A model generated the notes under the pieces. The model was not told where the DNA came from, did no database searches, and worked only from the letters and a program-made list of their open reading frames with translations. Below, in pieces: positions 25,968 through 34,720 of a DNA stretch of 52,259 nt (position 1 is the first letter of the stretch; each line of letters opens with the position of its first letter). The DNA is from Blautia faecis (lineage in GTDB: Bacteria; Bacillota; Clostridia; Lachnospirales; Lachnospiraceae), in the NCBI RefSeq assembly GCF_020554845.1, contig NZ_JAJCIA010000028.1, positions 1 to 52,259 on the forward strand, in the 5' to 3' direction. The translations under genes were made by a program, and so were the position numbers.

Positions 25968-27056
25968 ATGGGTAAGAAATATGTGGCTTATGTAGGAACC
26001 TATACTCACGGAACCAGCAAGGGAATTCAGGTTTATGACGTGAACCTGGAAGAAGGTACTCTCACAGAGAGAAGTGAAGTGGAAGTAAGTAATGCGTCTT
26101 ATACTGCGGTATCCAAGAATGGAAAATACCTTTATTCTATCGAGGATGAGGGCGTTGCGGTATTCAAGCGTGATCATAATGGCGATTTGGCACGTATCAA
26201 CAGCGTGGATATTGATGGCATGAGAGGTTGTTTCCTTGCTACAGACGTAGATGGCAAATATCTTTACGTAGCAGGTTATCACGATGGAAAGGTAACCGTT
26301 GTACACACTCATAAGGATGGACGTCTTGGAAGTGTTATGGACGGTGTTTTCCACACTGGTCTTGGAAGTGTTGCAGAGCGTAACTTCCGTCCTCACGTAA
26401 ACTGTGTACGTCCTACTCCGGATAATAAATATCTCTGCGCAGTAGATAATGGAATTGACCAGATCAAGGTTTACCGGATCAATAAGCGCACAGATAAGCT
26501 GGAGCTTGTTGATATTGTCCGCTGCCCGAGAGAGAGCGGACCGCGTATTATCCGTTTCAGCGCAGATGGACGTTATGCATATGTTCTGTTTGAGCTGAGC
26601 AATGAGATTAAAGTGTACAGCTACAATGGAGAGGGTGATACTCCGGAGTTTGAGCTGCTTCAAAGTGTTTCCACCCTTGCGAAGAAGGAAGACGGAAGCG
26701 TATCTCATAATGCCGCATCAGGTCTTGCTCTTGCACCGGATGGCAAGCATTTATTCTGCACTACAGCAGGTGAGAATACAGTAGGTATGTTTGAGGTAGA
26801 TGGTGAGACTGGTCTTCTGGATCGTAAATTTGTTCTTCCTGTAAGTGGTGATTATCCGAAAGACCTTGTTATTTTCCCGGATAATCAGCACATTGCCGTT
26901 GCCAACCACTCCAGCAACAGCATTACAACCTTCAAGGTTGACTACGAGAAGAACATCATTATGATGAAGGGCAAACCACGTAAGATCGAGACCCCGAACT
27001 GTATCAATATCTGGCCGGTACCGGATGGAGAGGATATTGAGGATATAGAGGCCTGA
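25968..27056 (+). CDS. Lactonase-family beta-propeller protein (6-phosphogluconolactonase, YbhE/Pgl type)
   Basis: A 362-residue protein built of repeated beta-propeller blades, visible as recurring patterns such as YVGTYTHGTSKGIQVYDV, SKNGKYLYS, DGKYLYVAGY, DNKYLCAVDNG, DGRYAYVLFE, DGKHLFCTT and DNQHIAVANH. The PHVN segment near residue 145 matches the conserved active-site region. Family members hydrolyse 6-phosphogluconolactone in the pentose phosphate pathway, although many are untested. GTAGGAGG precedes the ATG. The gene has its own promoter and sits alone between the hem operon and riboswitch 2, with no obvious link to tetrapyrroles. Confidence 0.85.
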   Translation: MGKKYVAYVGTYTHGTSKGIQVYDVNLEEGTLTERSEVEVSNASYTAVSKNGKYLYSIEDEGVAVFKRDHNGDLARINSVDIDGMRGCFLATDVDGKYLYVAGYHDGKVTVVHTHKDGRLGSVMDGVFHTGLGSVAERNFRPHVNCVRPTPDNKYLCAVDNGIDQIKVYRINKRTDKLELVDIVRCPRESGPRIIRFSADGRYAYVLFELSNEIKVYSYNGEGDTPEFELLQSVSTLAKKEDGSVSHNAASGLALAPDGKHLFCTTAGENTVGMFEVDGETGLLDRKFVLPVSGDYPKDLVIFPDNQHIAVANHSSNSITTFKVDYEKNIIMMKGKPRKIETPNCINIWPVPDGEDIEDIEA

Positions 27057-27066
27057 TACATTCTGA

Positions 27067-27095
27067 TTGACAAACAGGAAATGCTGTATTATACT
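27067..27095 (+). promoter_or_regulatory. Sigma-A promoter of riboswitch 2 operon
   Basis: TTGACA (27067-27072), 17-bp spacer and TATACT (27090-27095), just after the lactonase stop and about 35 bp before the aptamer. Confidence 0.8.
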
Positions 27096-27129
27096 TTTCG
27101 ATGTTGTGTTGAGAATTGAATAAAACGAC

Positions 27130-27302
27130 CATTTTGGTGCCTGGTGGAAATTAAAATAAATTCTAGCAGGTCAAACGGGAAACAGGTGAAAATCCTGTGC
27201 TATGCCGTAGCTGTAACAGTTGAGTAAGCTTTCGAAACCACTGAATTTTTATCGGGAAGGGAAAGCATTATGATGACACTGGAGCCAGAATACCGGCCAG
27301 AA
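27130..27302 (+). promoter_or_regulatory. Cobalamin riboswitch 2 (aptamer)
   Basis: Visible elements: 5' TTGGTGCC box (about 27134), core GGGAAACAGGTGAAAATCCT with ATGCCGTAGCTGTAA, and a B12 box variant GAGCCAGAATACCGGCC (about 27282-27298). The order and spacing fit the cobalamin riboswitch family. Confidence 0.9.
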
Positions 27303-27369
27303 TGAAGAACTTTTGCTGCGGGGCACGGTATAGGGGTTGGTTTTATATAACAGGATTATTATGTCATTA

Positions 27370-27396
27370 AGCCGCTGCGTTAGCAGCGGCTTTTTC
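27370..27396 (+). terminator. Riboswitch 2 expression-platform terminator
   Basis: A perfect GCCGCTGC / GCAGCGGC stem with a GTTA loop followed by TTTTT, between the aptamer and the methyltransferase gene. Confidence 0.9.
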
Positions 27397-27461
27397 ACGC
27401 TTTTATTACATGAATTCCCTGATTTGGCAGAAGTTTATGCTATTGGAAAGGATAAACACAA

Positions 27462-28187
27462 ATGGCAGAATTGTTAAAGAATATTCAGTCATATTGGGAT
27501 ATGAGAGCTGGAGGATTTTCAGATGCCAGTATGGAAGAAAGAAAAACAGAACCTGGAGAGAGATGGGAAAATATTTTCAAAAATTCTCTTAAAACGGGAT
27601 GCCATGTATTAGATGATGGGTGTGGCGCTGGCTTTTTTACCACTTTGCTTGCTTCGATGGGATTTCAGGTGACTGCGGTAGATTATAGCACAAAAATGCT
27701 GGAAGAAGTCAGAAGAAATCTGGAGACAGAAGGACTTAAAGCAGAACTTCATCAGATGGATGTGCAAAGCTTAGAATTTGCTGATAATTCCTTCGACGCA
27801 GTGGTATCAAGAAACGTATTCTGGAACCTGGAGCATGCAGATAAAGCTTATGAGGAAGCGTACAGGGTTCTAAAAAAAGATGGAATTCTAATTCTGGAAG
27901 ATGGAAATTATTATCGCCGTTTTTTTAGTGATAAGTATCAGAAAGCCTATGATGAGTTTCAGCGGGGACATGAAAAAGAAGAACAAGGGTGCCATGCGCG
28001 ACATAATAAAGAAAATGTAGATTTTTCCATTATGGATGAAATTGCAAAGAAATTGCCAATGAGTCAGGTAGATCGACCTGCCTGGGATTTTAATAAACTT
28101 GTAGAAACAGGATTTCATAAAATACAGGTGGAAATAGCTGGCAGCCCTTTACCGATGAGTTTTTGTATTGTAGCACAGAAAGGCTGA
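27462..28187 (+). CDS. Class I SAM-dependent methyltransferase, first gene of the riboswitch 2 operon
   Basis: A 241-residue protein with a Rossmann methyltransferase core: motif I HVLDDGCGAGFFTTLLA (about residues 48-64; the usual LDIGCG reads LDDGCG), the acidic TAVDYS after strand 2, FDAVVSRNVFWNLEHADKAYEEAYRVLKKDGILIL as motifs post-I to III. The substrate cannot be read; the fold is that of Methyltransf_11 enzymes acting on small molecules. It lies downstream of a cobalamin riboswitch and 4 bp before the NikB-like permease (GTG start), so it is co-expressed with the importer. It could modify the imported chelator or a corrinoid-related compound, which is inference only. Confidence 0.85.
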   Translation: MAELLKNIQSYWDMRAGGFSDASMEERKTEPGERWENIFKNSLKTGCHVLDDGCGAGFFTTLLASMGFQVTAVDYSTKMLEEVRRNLETEGLKAELHQMDVQSLEFADNSFDAVVSRNVFWNLEHADKAYEEAYRVLKKDGILILEDGNYYRRFFSDKYQKAYDEFQRGHEKEEQGCHARHNKENVDFSIMDEIAKKLPMSQVDRPAWDFNKLVETGFHKIQVEIAGSPLPMSFCIVAQKG

Positions 28188-28191
28188 AAAA

Positions 28192-29139
28192 GTGAAAAGA
28201 GAGATTATAAAACGACTGATTTCACTTGTGATTATTTTGTTTGGGCTGTCTCTGATGACCTTTGGACTTACATATATTTTGCCGTCAAATCCAGCTGAAC
28301 AGCTGGCAGAATCTATGGGTGCAGGTCATGACCGGGAGGTAATCGCAAAGATTGAAGAAAAATACGGATTAGACAAATCTTTTGGAGAGCAGTATGTGAA
28401 CTGGCTGAAGGGTGCGTTACATGGCGATTTCGGAATGTCGGTAAAATATGCACAGCCCGTTTCTCAGGTATTAGGAAGAAAACTCCCCAATACGGTTAAA
28501 CTGGCAGTTGCATCGTTTATTCTGATGATATTAATTTCTTTTCCGTTAGGAATTTTATCAGCAGTATATAAGGATAAAAAGGCTGATTATATTATTCGGT
28601 TTATGTCTTTTATTGGAATTTCACTGCCTAGCTTCTGGGTTGGTATGATGATGATCTATTTTTTTGCAGTTAAGATGCACTGGCTGCCTGTGGGGGGATC
28701 AGATTCTTTTAAAAGTCTGATCATGCCGTCTGTAACACTTTCGTTAAGCATGAGTGCGTACTACATAAGACGGATCAGGGCGGTAATGGTCGAGCAGATG
28801 AATGAGGAATATATAAATGGCTGTCAAGCAAGGGGAATTGGAAGGTTTCGTACAATTTTCTTTCATGTGCTGCCAAATTCCCTGCTTACTGTAGTGACAA
28901 TGCTCGGCATGTCATTTGGAGGATTACTTGGTGGAACAATGATCGTTGAAACGGTCTTTAGCTGGAATGGAATCGGCAGCGCAGCAGTGGCTGCGATTTC
29001 CGGCAGAGATTACCAGCTGATCCAGGGATATGTTATGTGGATGGGATGTATTTATGTACTGGTGAATCTTTTGGTAGATATATCTTACCAGTGGCTTGAT
29101 CCAAGAATTAGAAGAGGAGCCCTGCAACATGAAGAGTAA
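28192..29139 (+). CDS. ABC transporter permease, NikB/DppB type
   Basis: A 315-residue permease starting with GTG at 28192. An N-terminal helix (LISLVIILFGLSLMTFGLTYILP) with the family SNPAEQLAESMG segment is followed by a long extracytoplasmic loop and five more helices. The EAA-type coupling loop is EYINGCQARGIGRFRTIFFHVLPNS. It is one of two permeases of a nickel/peptide-type importer. Given the upstream cobalamin riboswitch, cobalt or a cobalt/corrinoid-related ligand is the likeliest cargo, although dipeptide transporters look the same. Confidence 0.92.
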   Translation: MKREIIKRLISLVIILFGLSLMTFGLTYILPSNPAEQLAESMGAGHDREVIAKIEEKYGLDKSFGEQYVNWLKGALHGDFGMSVKYAQPVSQVLGRKLPNTVKLAVASFILMILISFPLGILSAVYKDKKADYIIRFMSFIGISLPSFWVGMMMIYFFAVKMHWLPVGGSDSFKSLIMPSVTLSLSMSAYYIRRIRAVMVEQMNEEYINGCQARGIGRFRTIFFHVLPNSLLTVVTMLGMSFGGLLGGTMIVETVFSWNGIGSAAVAAISGRDYQLIQGYVMWMGCIYVLVNLLVDISYQWLDPRIRRGALQHEE

Positions 29140-29950
29140 GAAAAAATTATGGATTCGTTTTGTGATTATAATGGCATTTGCAGTGCTTTTCTTATTATTT
29201 GCATTGTTCGCGGGAAAATTTGCACCTTATGATCCGTTGGAAACACACTATACAGACCTTCTGAAAGCGCCATGCAAACAGTATCTCATGGGAACTGATC
29301 AGATGGGAAGGGATATGTTTTCGAGAATTCTTTACGGAGGAAAAACATCACTTTTGATCGCATTTGTTGTGACAGCGATCATTTCCGTTGTAGGAATTCT
29401 TATCGGGACAATAGCAGGCTTCTGGGGAGGCGCTTTTGATGCTGTTTTAATGCGTTTATCTGACATGCTGATGGCCTTTCCTGGTTCCATTTTTACAATT
29501 GCACTTGTAAGCTTTCTTGGTACAGGACTTCCAAATCTGATTTTGGCAATGACCATAACAGGATGGACTTATTATGCAAGAATTAGCCGGTCATTAGTGC
29601 TTTCCATAAAAAATAATACATATATAGAGCAGGCAAGACTGGGAGGCGCTAATAATTTCCGGATTATGACAGGTTATATTATTCCAAATGTCATGCCTTC
29701 GCTGTTAGTAAATATTACGCAGGATATTGGAAGTAAACTTTTGACCATTGCAGGTCTTTCCCTGCTGGGGCTTGGTTCCCAGCCACCTACACCGGAGTGG
29801 GGATATATGCTGTCTGAGGGAAAAGACTATATGTATTCGGCACCCTGGATGCTTATGGCACCTGGTATTGTTATTTTAATAAATGTAATCATATTTAATT
29901 TACTTGGAGACAGTGTTCAGGATCTGATGAATCCGAAAAGAAAAAATTAA
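29129..29950 (+). CDS. ABC transporter permease, NikC/DppC type
   Basis: A 273-residue permease. The ATG at 29129 has a GAGGAG site and overlaps the preceding permease gene by 11 bp; a farther upstream in-frame start at 29096 is not needed. It shows GTDQMGRDMFSRILYGGKTSLLIA, typical of the C-type subunit, and the EAA loop YIEQARLGGANNFRIMTGYIIPNVMPS. Near the C-terminus is LSLLGLGSQPPTPEWGYMLSEG, strongly conserved in DppC/NikC. It pairs with the NikB-like subunit to form the channel. Confidence 0.92.
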   Translation: MKSKKKLWIRFVIIMAFAVLFLLFALFAGKFAPYDPLETHYTDLLKAPCKQYLMGTDQMGRDMFSRILYGGKTSLLIAFVVTAIISVVGILIGTIAGFWGGAFDAVLMRLSDMLMAFPGSIFTIALVSFLGTGLPNLILAMTITGWTYYARISRSLVLSIKNNTYIEQARLGGANNFRIMTGYIIPNVMPSLLVNITQDIGSKLLTIAGLSLLGLGSQPPTPEWGYMLSEGKDYMYSAPWMLMAPGIVILINVIIFNLLGDSVQDLMNPKRKN

Positions 29951-29958
29951 TAATGTTT

Positions 29959-29977
29959 ACTCTTTAAAATAAAGAGT
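29959..29977 (+). promoter_or_regulatory. Intercistronic hairpin before the binding-protein gene
   Basis: CTCTTTA / TAAAGAG with a small A-rich loop in the 69-bp gap before the substrate-binding gene. It could be a processing or stability element; it lacks the GC content of a terminator. Confidence 0.4.
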
Positions 29978-30019
29978 TGAACATAGATTATAGTTTAACA
30001 ACAGGAGGAGAAATAAAAA

Positions 30020-31549
30020 ATGAGAAAACGGTTAGTATCTTTATTGTTTGCAGGAATTATGGCATGCAGCGTAATAGGAAGCGGTGTTACTACATTTGCA
30101 GCCGAAAATGACAGTCACATTAATCTGGCACTTTTCACCTACATCGAAGGCATGGATCCTGCAACAGACTGGTGCGGATGGAATCTTACACGCTGTGGTG
30201 TAGGAGAAACTCTTGTGACTGTAAATGAAAATATGGAAATTGTAGGACAGTTAGCTGATGAGTGGGAGCAGGTTGATGATACAACTTATCGTTTTCATAT
30301 CCGCCAGGGAGTAAAATTCAGCAATGGTACCGAGCTGACACCAGAGATCGTAAAGGATTCTATCCAGAGATCTATTGATAATAACTCTCGTGGAGGAGAT
30401 CTTAAAATTGCAAACATCGAAGTAGATGGAGAGAATGTAGTATTTACTACAGATGGTGCATACAGTGCTTTTGTTTCACAGCTTACAGAGCCGATGACAG
30501 TTATTGTAGACACCACAGCTGATACAAGCAATTATGATACTATGCCAATCTGTACAGGACCTTATGCAGTGTCTGAGTATGTATCTGAAGAGAAGATTGA
30601 GCTTGTGGCAAATGAGAACTACTGGGATGGAGCACCGGAAATCAAGAGCATTACTGTAAAGAATATCGGAAGTGATACAAAGGTAGATGCAATGCTTTCC
30701 GGAGATATTGACCTTGCACAGGGACCGGATGCAACAGCTCTTAATCGTGTGGAAAATAATGACGATATCAACATTGTAAAAGTAACCGGAACAAGAGAGA
30801 ATGATTTCGAATTAAACTGCCGCGAGGGAAATCCCCTTTCTGATAAGAACCTTCGTCTTGCACTGTCCTATGCAGTAGATCGTGATGTTGTAGCACAGGT
30901 AGCAGGAAATGGTTATTCTTCTCCAATCAGCACAGCATTCCCGCCATCTGTAGGATACGATTCTGAAGATGTAAACGGACAGGTTTATGATCTGGATAAG
31001 GCAAAAGAATGCCTTGAGGCAGCAGGCTACAGCGATTCTGACGGAGATGGAATTGTGGATAAGGATGGAGAGAATCTGTCCCTTACAATTTCTATTGCCA
31101 ATGGTTCTTCAACAGCAGTAAGTGAGACTTTACAGGATATGTGGAAGCAGATCGGAGTTGATGTACAGATTGAAATGCTGGAGAATGTAAGTGACAAACG
31201 TGCTTCTGGTGATTTCGATATGCTGGTATCTCCAAACTGGCAGACTGTAAATGCTGGTGATGGTCAGAAATATCTTATGAACCGCTGGTCTGATGGAGGA
31301 AGTGACAATTACAGCGGATATCACAGTGATGAATTCCAGTCTGTTCTGGATAAACTGGATGCTGCATTTACTCAGGAGGACCGTGTAAGCGCATTTGTAG
31401 AAGCCCAGCAGATCCTGGCAGATGATGCCCCGGCAATCTGGATGTATGCAAATGATAACGTGACTCTTGTAAACAGTAAACTTGAGAATGTAACAGTATT
31501 CCCAATTGACTATTATCTTGTAACAAACAAGTGGACATTAGCTGAATAA
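30020..31549 (+). CDS. ABC transporter substrate-binding protein, family 5 (NikA/DppA/OppA type)
   Basis: A 509-residue secreted binding protein. The signal peptide MRKRLVSLLFAGIMACSVIG may end at an SPase-I site (TTFA-AE); the IMAC segment could serve as a poor lipobox, so anchoring is uncertain. The family is shown by EGMDPATDW, ADEWEQVDDTTYRFHIRQGVKFSNG, ENYWDGAPEI and the later AAGYSDSDGDGIVDKDG with a Ca-type DxDxDG loop often present in these proteins. AGGAGGAG gives a strong ribosome site. It supplies ligand to the NikBC-like permeases; nickel, cobalt, metal chelates or peptides are all possible. Its placement after the permeases rather than before them is less common. Confidence 0.9.
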   Translation: MRKRLVSLLFAGIMACSVIGSGVTTFAAENDSHINLALFTYIEGMDPATDWCGWNLTRCGVGETLVTVNENMEIVGQLADEWEQVDDTTYRFHIRQGVKFSNGTELTPEIVKDSIQRSIDNNSRGGDLKIANIEVDGENVVFTTDGAYSAFVSQLTEPMTVIVDTTADTSNYDTMPICTGPYAVSEYVSEEKIELVANENYWDGAPEIKSITVKNIGSDTKVDAMLSGDIDLAQGPDATALNRVENNDDINIVKVTGTRENDFELNCREGNPLSDKNLRLALSYAVDRDVVAQVAGNGYSSPISTAFPPSVGYDSEDVNGQVYDLDKAKECLEAAGYSDSDGDGIVDKDGENLSLTISIANGSSTAVSETLQDMWKQIGVDVQIEMLENVSDKRASGDFDMLVSPNWQTVNAGDGQKYLMNRWSDGGSDNYSGYHSDEFQSVLDKLDAAFTQEDRVSAFVEAQQILADDAPAIWMYANDNVTLVNSKLENVTVFPIDYYLVTNKWTLAE

Positions 31550-31551
31550 TT

Positions 31552-32346
31552 ATGGATATTCTGAATATTGAGAACTGTACGATTCGCTATCAGGAGCAGG
31601 AAGCGGCAGTAGAGCATGTTTCTCTTTCTGTAGGAGAGCAGGAAATCGTCAGTATCGTAGGTGAAAGTGGAAGTGGAAAAACAACTTTAATTCGTGCTAT
31701 TCTCGGAATTTTATCTCCTGGCGGGACAGTGACAGAGGGGAAAATCTTATTTCAGGGAAAAAATATTTTGGAATTAGATGAGACGTCTTTACAAAAGCTC
31801 CGGGGAACGGAAATTGCAATGATCTTTCAGGATGTTGGAGCATCATTGGATCCCATACGGATTGTAGAGTCTCAATATCGGGAATCTATTCTGGCGCACA
31901 GGAAAATGGCAAAGGCTGACTGTCGGTCACTGGAAAAAGAAATGCTGGCAAAAATGCATCTGACAGATCCGGAACGTGTAATGGTATCTTATCCTTTTGA
32001 ACTTTCCGGCGGGATGAAACAGCGTGTTGGAATTGCAATGTCAATGACTGCAAGACCAAGACTTCTTCTTGCAGATGAGCCTACTTCTGCATTGGATGTG
32101 ACAATTCAGGCAGAAGTGGTACGAGAAATGAAGAAGCTTCGGGAGCAGTATGAAACTGCAATTATTCTTGTGACACATAACATGGGGGTTGCTTCTTACA
32201 TTTCAGATAAGATCGGTGTGATGTGCAAGGGTGAGCTGGTGGAATTTGGAAAAAGAGATGATGTGATCTTTCATCCGAAGCACGAATACACCAAAAAACT
32301 TCTGGCGGCAGTGCCAAGGCTGGAGGGAAAACGATTTGCAAAATGA
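31552..32346 (+). CDS. ABC transporter ATP-binding protein, NikD/DppD type
   Basis: A 264-residue ATPase. Motifs: Walker A GESGSGKTT, signature LSGGMKQRVG, Walker B LLLADEPTSALD and switch VTHNMGVAS. The start is 2 bp after the binding-protein stop. It lacks the longer C-terminal oligopeptide/HPY extension of DppD, ending soon after HPKHEYTKKLLAAVPRLEG. It works with the NikE-like ATPase that overlaps its end by 11 bp. Confidence 0.92.
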   Translation: MDILNIENCTIRYQEQEAAVEHVSLSVGEQEIVSIVGESGSGKTTLIRAILGILSPGGTVTEGKILFQGKNILELDETSLQKLRGTEIAMIFQDVGASLDPIRIVESQYRESILAHRKMAKADCRSLEKEMLAKMHLTDPERVMVSYPFELSGGMKQRVGIAMSMTARPRLLLADEPTSALDVTIQAEVVREMKKLREQYETAIILVTHNMGVASYISDKIGVMCKGELVEFGKRDDVIFHPKHEYTKKLLAAVPRLEGKRFAK

Positions 32347-33292
32347 TACGATTCTCCTGGAAGTTAAAAATCTGAATAAGACATTTCCAGTGAAAAAAGA
32401 AAAATTATATGCAGTAAGTGATGTTAGTTTTTCCCTCAAAAAAGGTGAATGCCTAGGGATTGTGGGTGAAAGTGGATGCGGGAAAAGTACAGTGGCGAGA
32501 ATGATTGCCGGTATCATACCTGTTTCGGGTGGAGAAGTACTGCTGGAAGGGGAAGCTTACATGAACCTGAAGGGCAGTGAAAAAAGACGTTTCCGCCGAA
32601 ACATTCAGATGGTTTTCCAGGATCCTTTAAGTTCATTCAGTCCAAGAATGAAAGTTGGCACTTATCTTATGGAATCCAGGAGAAACTTTGATGGGATCAG
32701 TAAAGAAAATGGTCTTAAGGAAGCGCGCAAACTGCTTCTGGAAGTAGGTCTTCCGGAAGATTTTGTGAATCGTTATCCACATGAGCTTTCGGGTGGTCAG
32801 CTGCAGCGTGTGGCTATTGCCAGGGCCATTTCTATTCAGCCTAAACTACTGATCTGTGATGAAGCGACAGGTGCACTGGATGTTTCCATACAGAACCAGA
32901 TTGCGAAGCTGCTGGTAAAGCTGGTGGAAGAAAAGCAGATCAGCTGTCTGTTTATTGGGCATGACCTGGCACTGGTAAGGAGTGTAAGTCAGAGAATCGC
33001 AGTTATGTATCTGGGAAGAATTGTGGAAATTCTGGAGAGTGAGACGCTTGCTGCAAAAGCAGTACATCCATATACGAAAATGCTGCTTGGTTCTGTTTTT
33101 GATGTATATTGCGATCAGAATGAGAAAATTGCAGCTGCAAAGGGAGAGCCTCCAAGTCCTCTTGAAGTGCAAAAGGGCTGTGCTTTTGCCGGGCGCTGCA
33201 ACTGGTGCAGGGAGAAATGTAAAGAAGAACTGCCTCTTTTGCAGGAGATTGAGCCAGGACATAAGGTTGCCTGTTTTCAATTTATGAAATAA
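32336..33292 (+). CDS. ABC transporter ATP-binding protein, NikE/DppF type
   Basis: A 318-residue ATPase. It starts with TTG at 32336, supported by GGAGGG about 8 bp upstream; the nearby ATG at 32343 is out of frame. Motifs: Walker A GESGCGKST, signature LSGGQLQRV, Walker B LLICDEATGALD (Glu-Ala replaces the common Glu-Pro) and switch GHDLALVRS. The C-terminus has the family cysteine-rich tail GCAFAGRCNWCREKC of oligopeptide/nickel ATPases. It completes a five-gene importer and is followed by a strong terminator. Confidence 0.92.
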   Translation: MQNDTILLEVKNLNKTFPVKKEKLYAVSDVSFSLKKGECLGIVGESGCGKSTVARMIAGIIPVSGGEVLLEGEAYMNLKGSEKRRFRRNIQMVFQDPLSSFSPRMKVGTYLMESRRNFDGISKENGLKEARKLLLEVGLPEDFVNRYPHELSGGQLQRVAIARAISIQPKLLICDEATGALDVSIQNQIAKLLVKLVEEKQISCLFIGHDLALVRSVSQRIAVMYLGRIVEILESETLAAKAVHPYTKMLLGSVFDVYCDQNEKIAAAKGEPPSPLEVQKGCAFAGRCNWCREKCKEELPLLQEIEPGHKVACFQFMK

Positions 33293-33307
33293 AATACTGC
33301 TCTGAGC

Positions 33308-33342
33308 AGCAAAAGCTGTCTGGTAGATGCCAGGCAGCTTTT
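33308..33342 (+). terminator. Terminator between the convergent ABC and nitrogenase-like operons
   Basis: AAAGCTGTCTGG pairs with CCAGGCAGCTTT (one G-U), followed by a T run. Minus-strand transcripts also meet this hairpin, with a shorter U tract, so it may work in both directions. Confidence 0.85.
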
Positions 33343-33358
33343 TTGAGGTGGAATAAAG

Positions 33359-34720
33359 TTAATTCCATGCTCGAAGCAGTTTTGTACCATTTAAGATTTG
33401 TTCCAGAAGATATAGAGCACCTGTACATCCAACGTAAGTTTTGGGAATGACATGGATATATCCGGAACCTGGATTGGCAGTTTCAATGCCAAAAATGTTG
33501 TCGCTGTAAGTGTTCAATTCTACGATTGTGTTTGCACCAGCAAGAAGGATAACATTATTTACAGAGGCAATATCCTGTTCCAGTGCGTCTTCACAATGAA
33601 GCTCATGAAGCTTTTCCTGAATCAGATTTTCCGTGTGGCATTGTAAATAAAGTGGATGGATGACTTTGGGCTTAATGCCTAAATAACCGGAAAGATAATC
33701 CACATATCCTCTTAGAACGGATGGTTCGCCTTCCGCGGCATAGCGAAGATCCTTTGGGAAGCCTTTATTTCCCATATTATGTGCAATGAAATAGAAAGCG
33801 CGCGAACGGCTTTCTTCAATATAATCTAATGCAGGTTCACAATTTGTTCCGAGCAAAGAGGAAATCCCCCGGACAAATTCTTCGGTGAGGTCAAAACCGA
33901 TTGGCATTCCTCCGGTCTCGTAAACTGGTATGGGAAAATGGCTGCGGAGATATTCGGCTGTTTTTTTACAACGCTCCGGGCAGAGTATAATATTGGCGTC
34001 TGCCTGAGCAATTGTACGAAAATCAGTTATGGGACAATTCATACCAGCTGCTACATGAACAGAGATTCCGCAAAGCTTCAGTAATTTGGTGATTTCCTTT
34101 AAACCGCCTTCCGGGAATTTCTCATGTGCATCAAAACCAAAAAGGTTAATAGATGGAATTTTGGAGGCTTTTTTATTGGTGCAAGGTTTATCACATAACA
34201 ATTCCATCAGGCGAACGGTTGCTTCGTCGTATCCGATCATAGAATTTTCTGATAAGCCAGGGGATTCGATAAAAAGGTGTGGAATTCCAAATTCTTTGCT
34301 GATGGCATCCAGTTCCGGCTCCAGTGCTTCGCCGAGGAGAGAAGTACCGGGAGTCTGGATTACTGTGAATAAGTCATAACTTCTTTCTGAAAACAGATCG
34401 TTTAATGCGCGATGAAGTTGTTCGGCGGTCCCGAAAATATAATCAGAATAGCGGAGATTGGTAGCTGGTATGCGAGGACTGCCGATGCAAAACTGGCTGC
34501 GAAGCAACCGGTCATCCATAGCATCTTCCAGTCGAAGCTCATCACCAAGAGTCCATAGATTGGATCTTCGAATCAAAGAATCAACACCACTAAAGGTATA
34601 GTAGGTTTTACAGCCAATAGGACCATTTAGGAGAACCAGGTTGTTTTGGATCCCTTCGCATGCAGAGATAACACCCGCAATGTGATCAGGGACAGCGTTT
34701 CTCAAATAATGATTTGTCAT
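33359..34720 (-). CDS. Nitrogenase component 1 family protein, NifK/NifN-like subunit
   Basis: A 453-residue protein. The N-terminal cluster region has VISACEGIQNN (Cys21) and LNGPIGCKTYY (Cys37), matching the first two P-cluster-type ligands. The third expected cysteine (NifK TTC...GDD) is absent: the matching segment near residues 119-132 reads TVIQTPGTSLLGEA. DYIFGTAEQLHRAL (about 93-106) fits the family SDIVFGG region. The ATG at 34720 with AAGGA upstream is preferred to an ATG at 34816 inside the neighbouring gene; it overlaps that gene by 35 bp, so the two are coupled. It should pair with the NifD-like half of the fusion. It is not a true nitrogenase subunit, as no nifB, nifE or nifN neighbours are present. 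Confidence 0.85.
   Translation of the reverse strand: MTNHYLRNAVPDHIAGVISACEGIQNNLVLLNGPIGCKTYYTFSGVDSLIRRSNLWTLGDELRLEDAMDDRLLRSQFCIGSPRIPATNLRYSDYIFGTAEQLHRALNDLFSERSYDLFTVIQTPGTSLLGEALEPELDAISKEFGIPHLFIESPGLSENSMIGYDEATVRLMELLCDKPCTNKKASKIPSINLFGFDAHEKFPEGGLKEITKLLKLCGISVHVAAGMNCPITDFRTIAQADANIILCPERCKKTAEYLRSHFPIPVYETGGMPIGFDLTEEFVRGISSLLGTNCEPALDYIEESRSRAFYFIAHNMGNKGFPKDLRYAAEGEPSVLRGYVDYLSGYLGIKPKVIHPLYLQCHTENLIQEKLHELHCEDALEQDIASVNNVILLAGANTIVELNTYSDNIFGIETANPGSGYIHVIPKTYVGCTGALYLLEQILNGTKLLRAWN

Noticed and set aside
25773..26708. A 311-codon minus-strand frame over the lactonase gene
   Set aside because: Antisense to clear beta-propeller repeats; no ribosome site or recognisable motif.
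27410..27592. 60-codon plus-strand frame before the methyltransferase
   Set aside because: It overlaps the methyltransferase in another frame and has no good ribosome site; the methyltransferase frame has full motifs.
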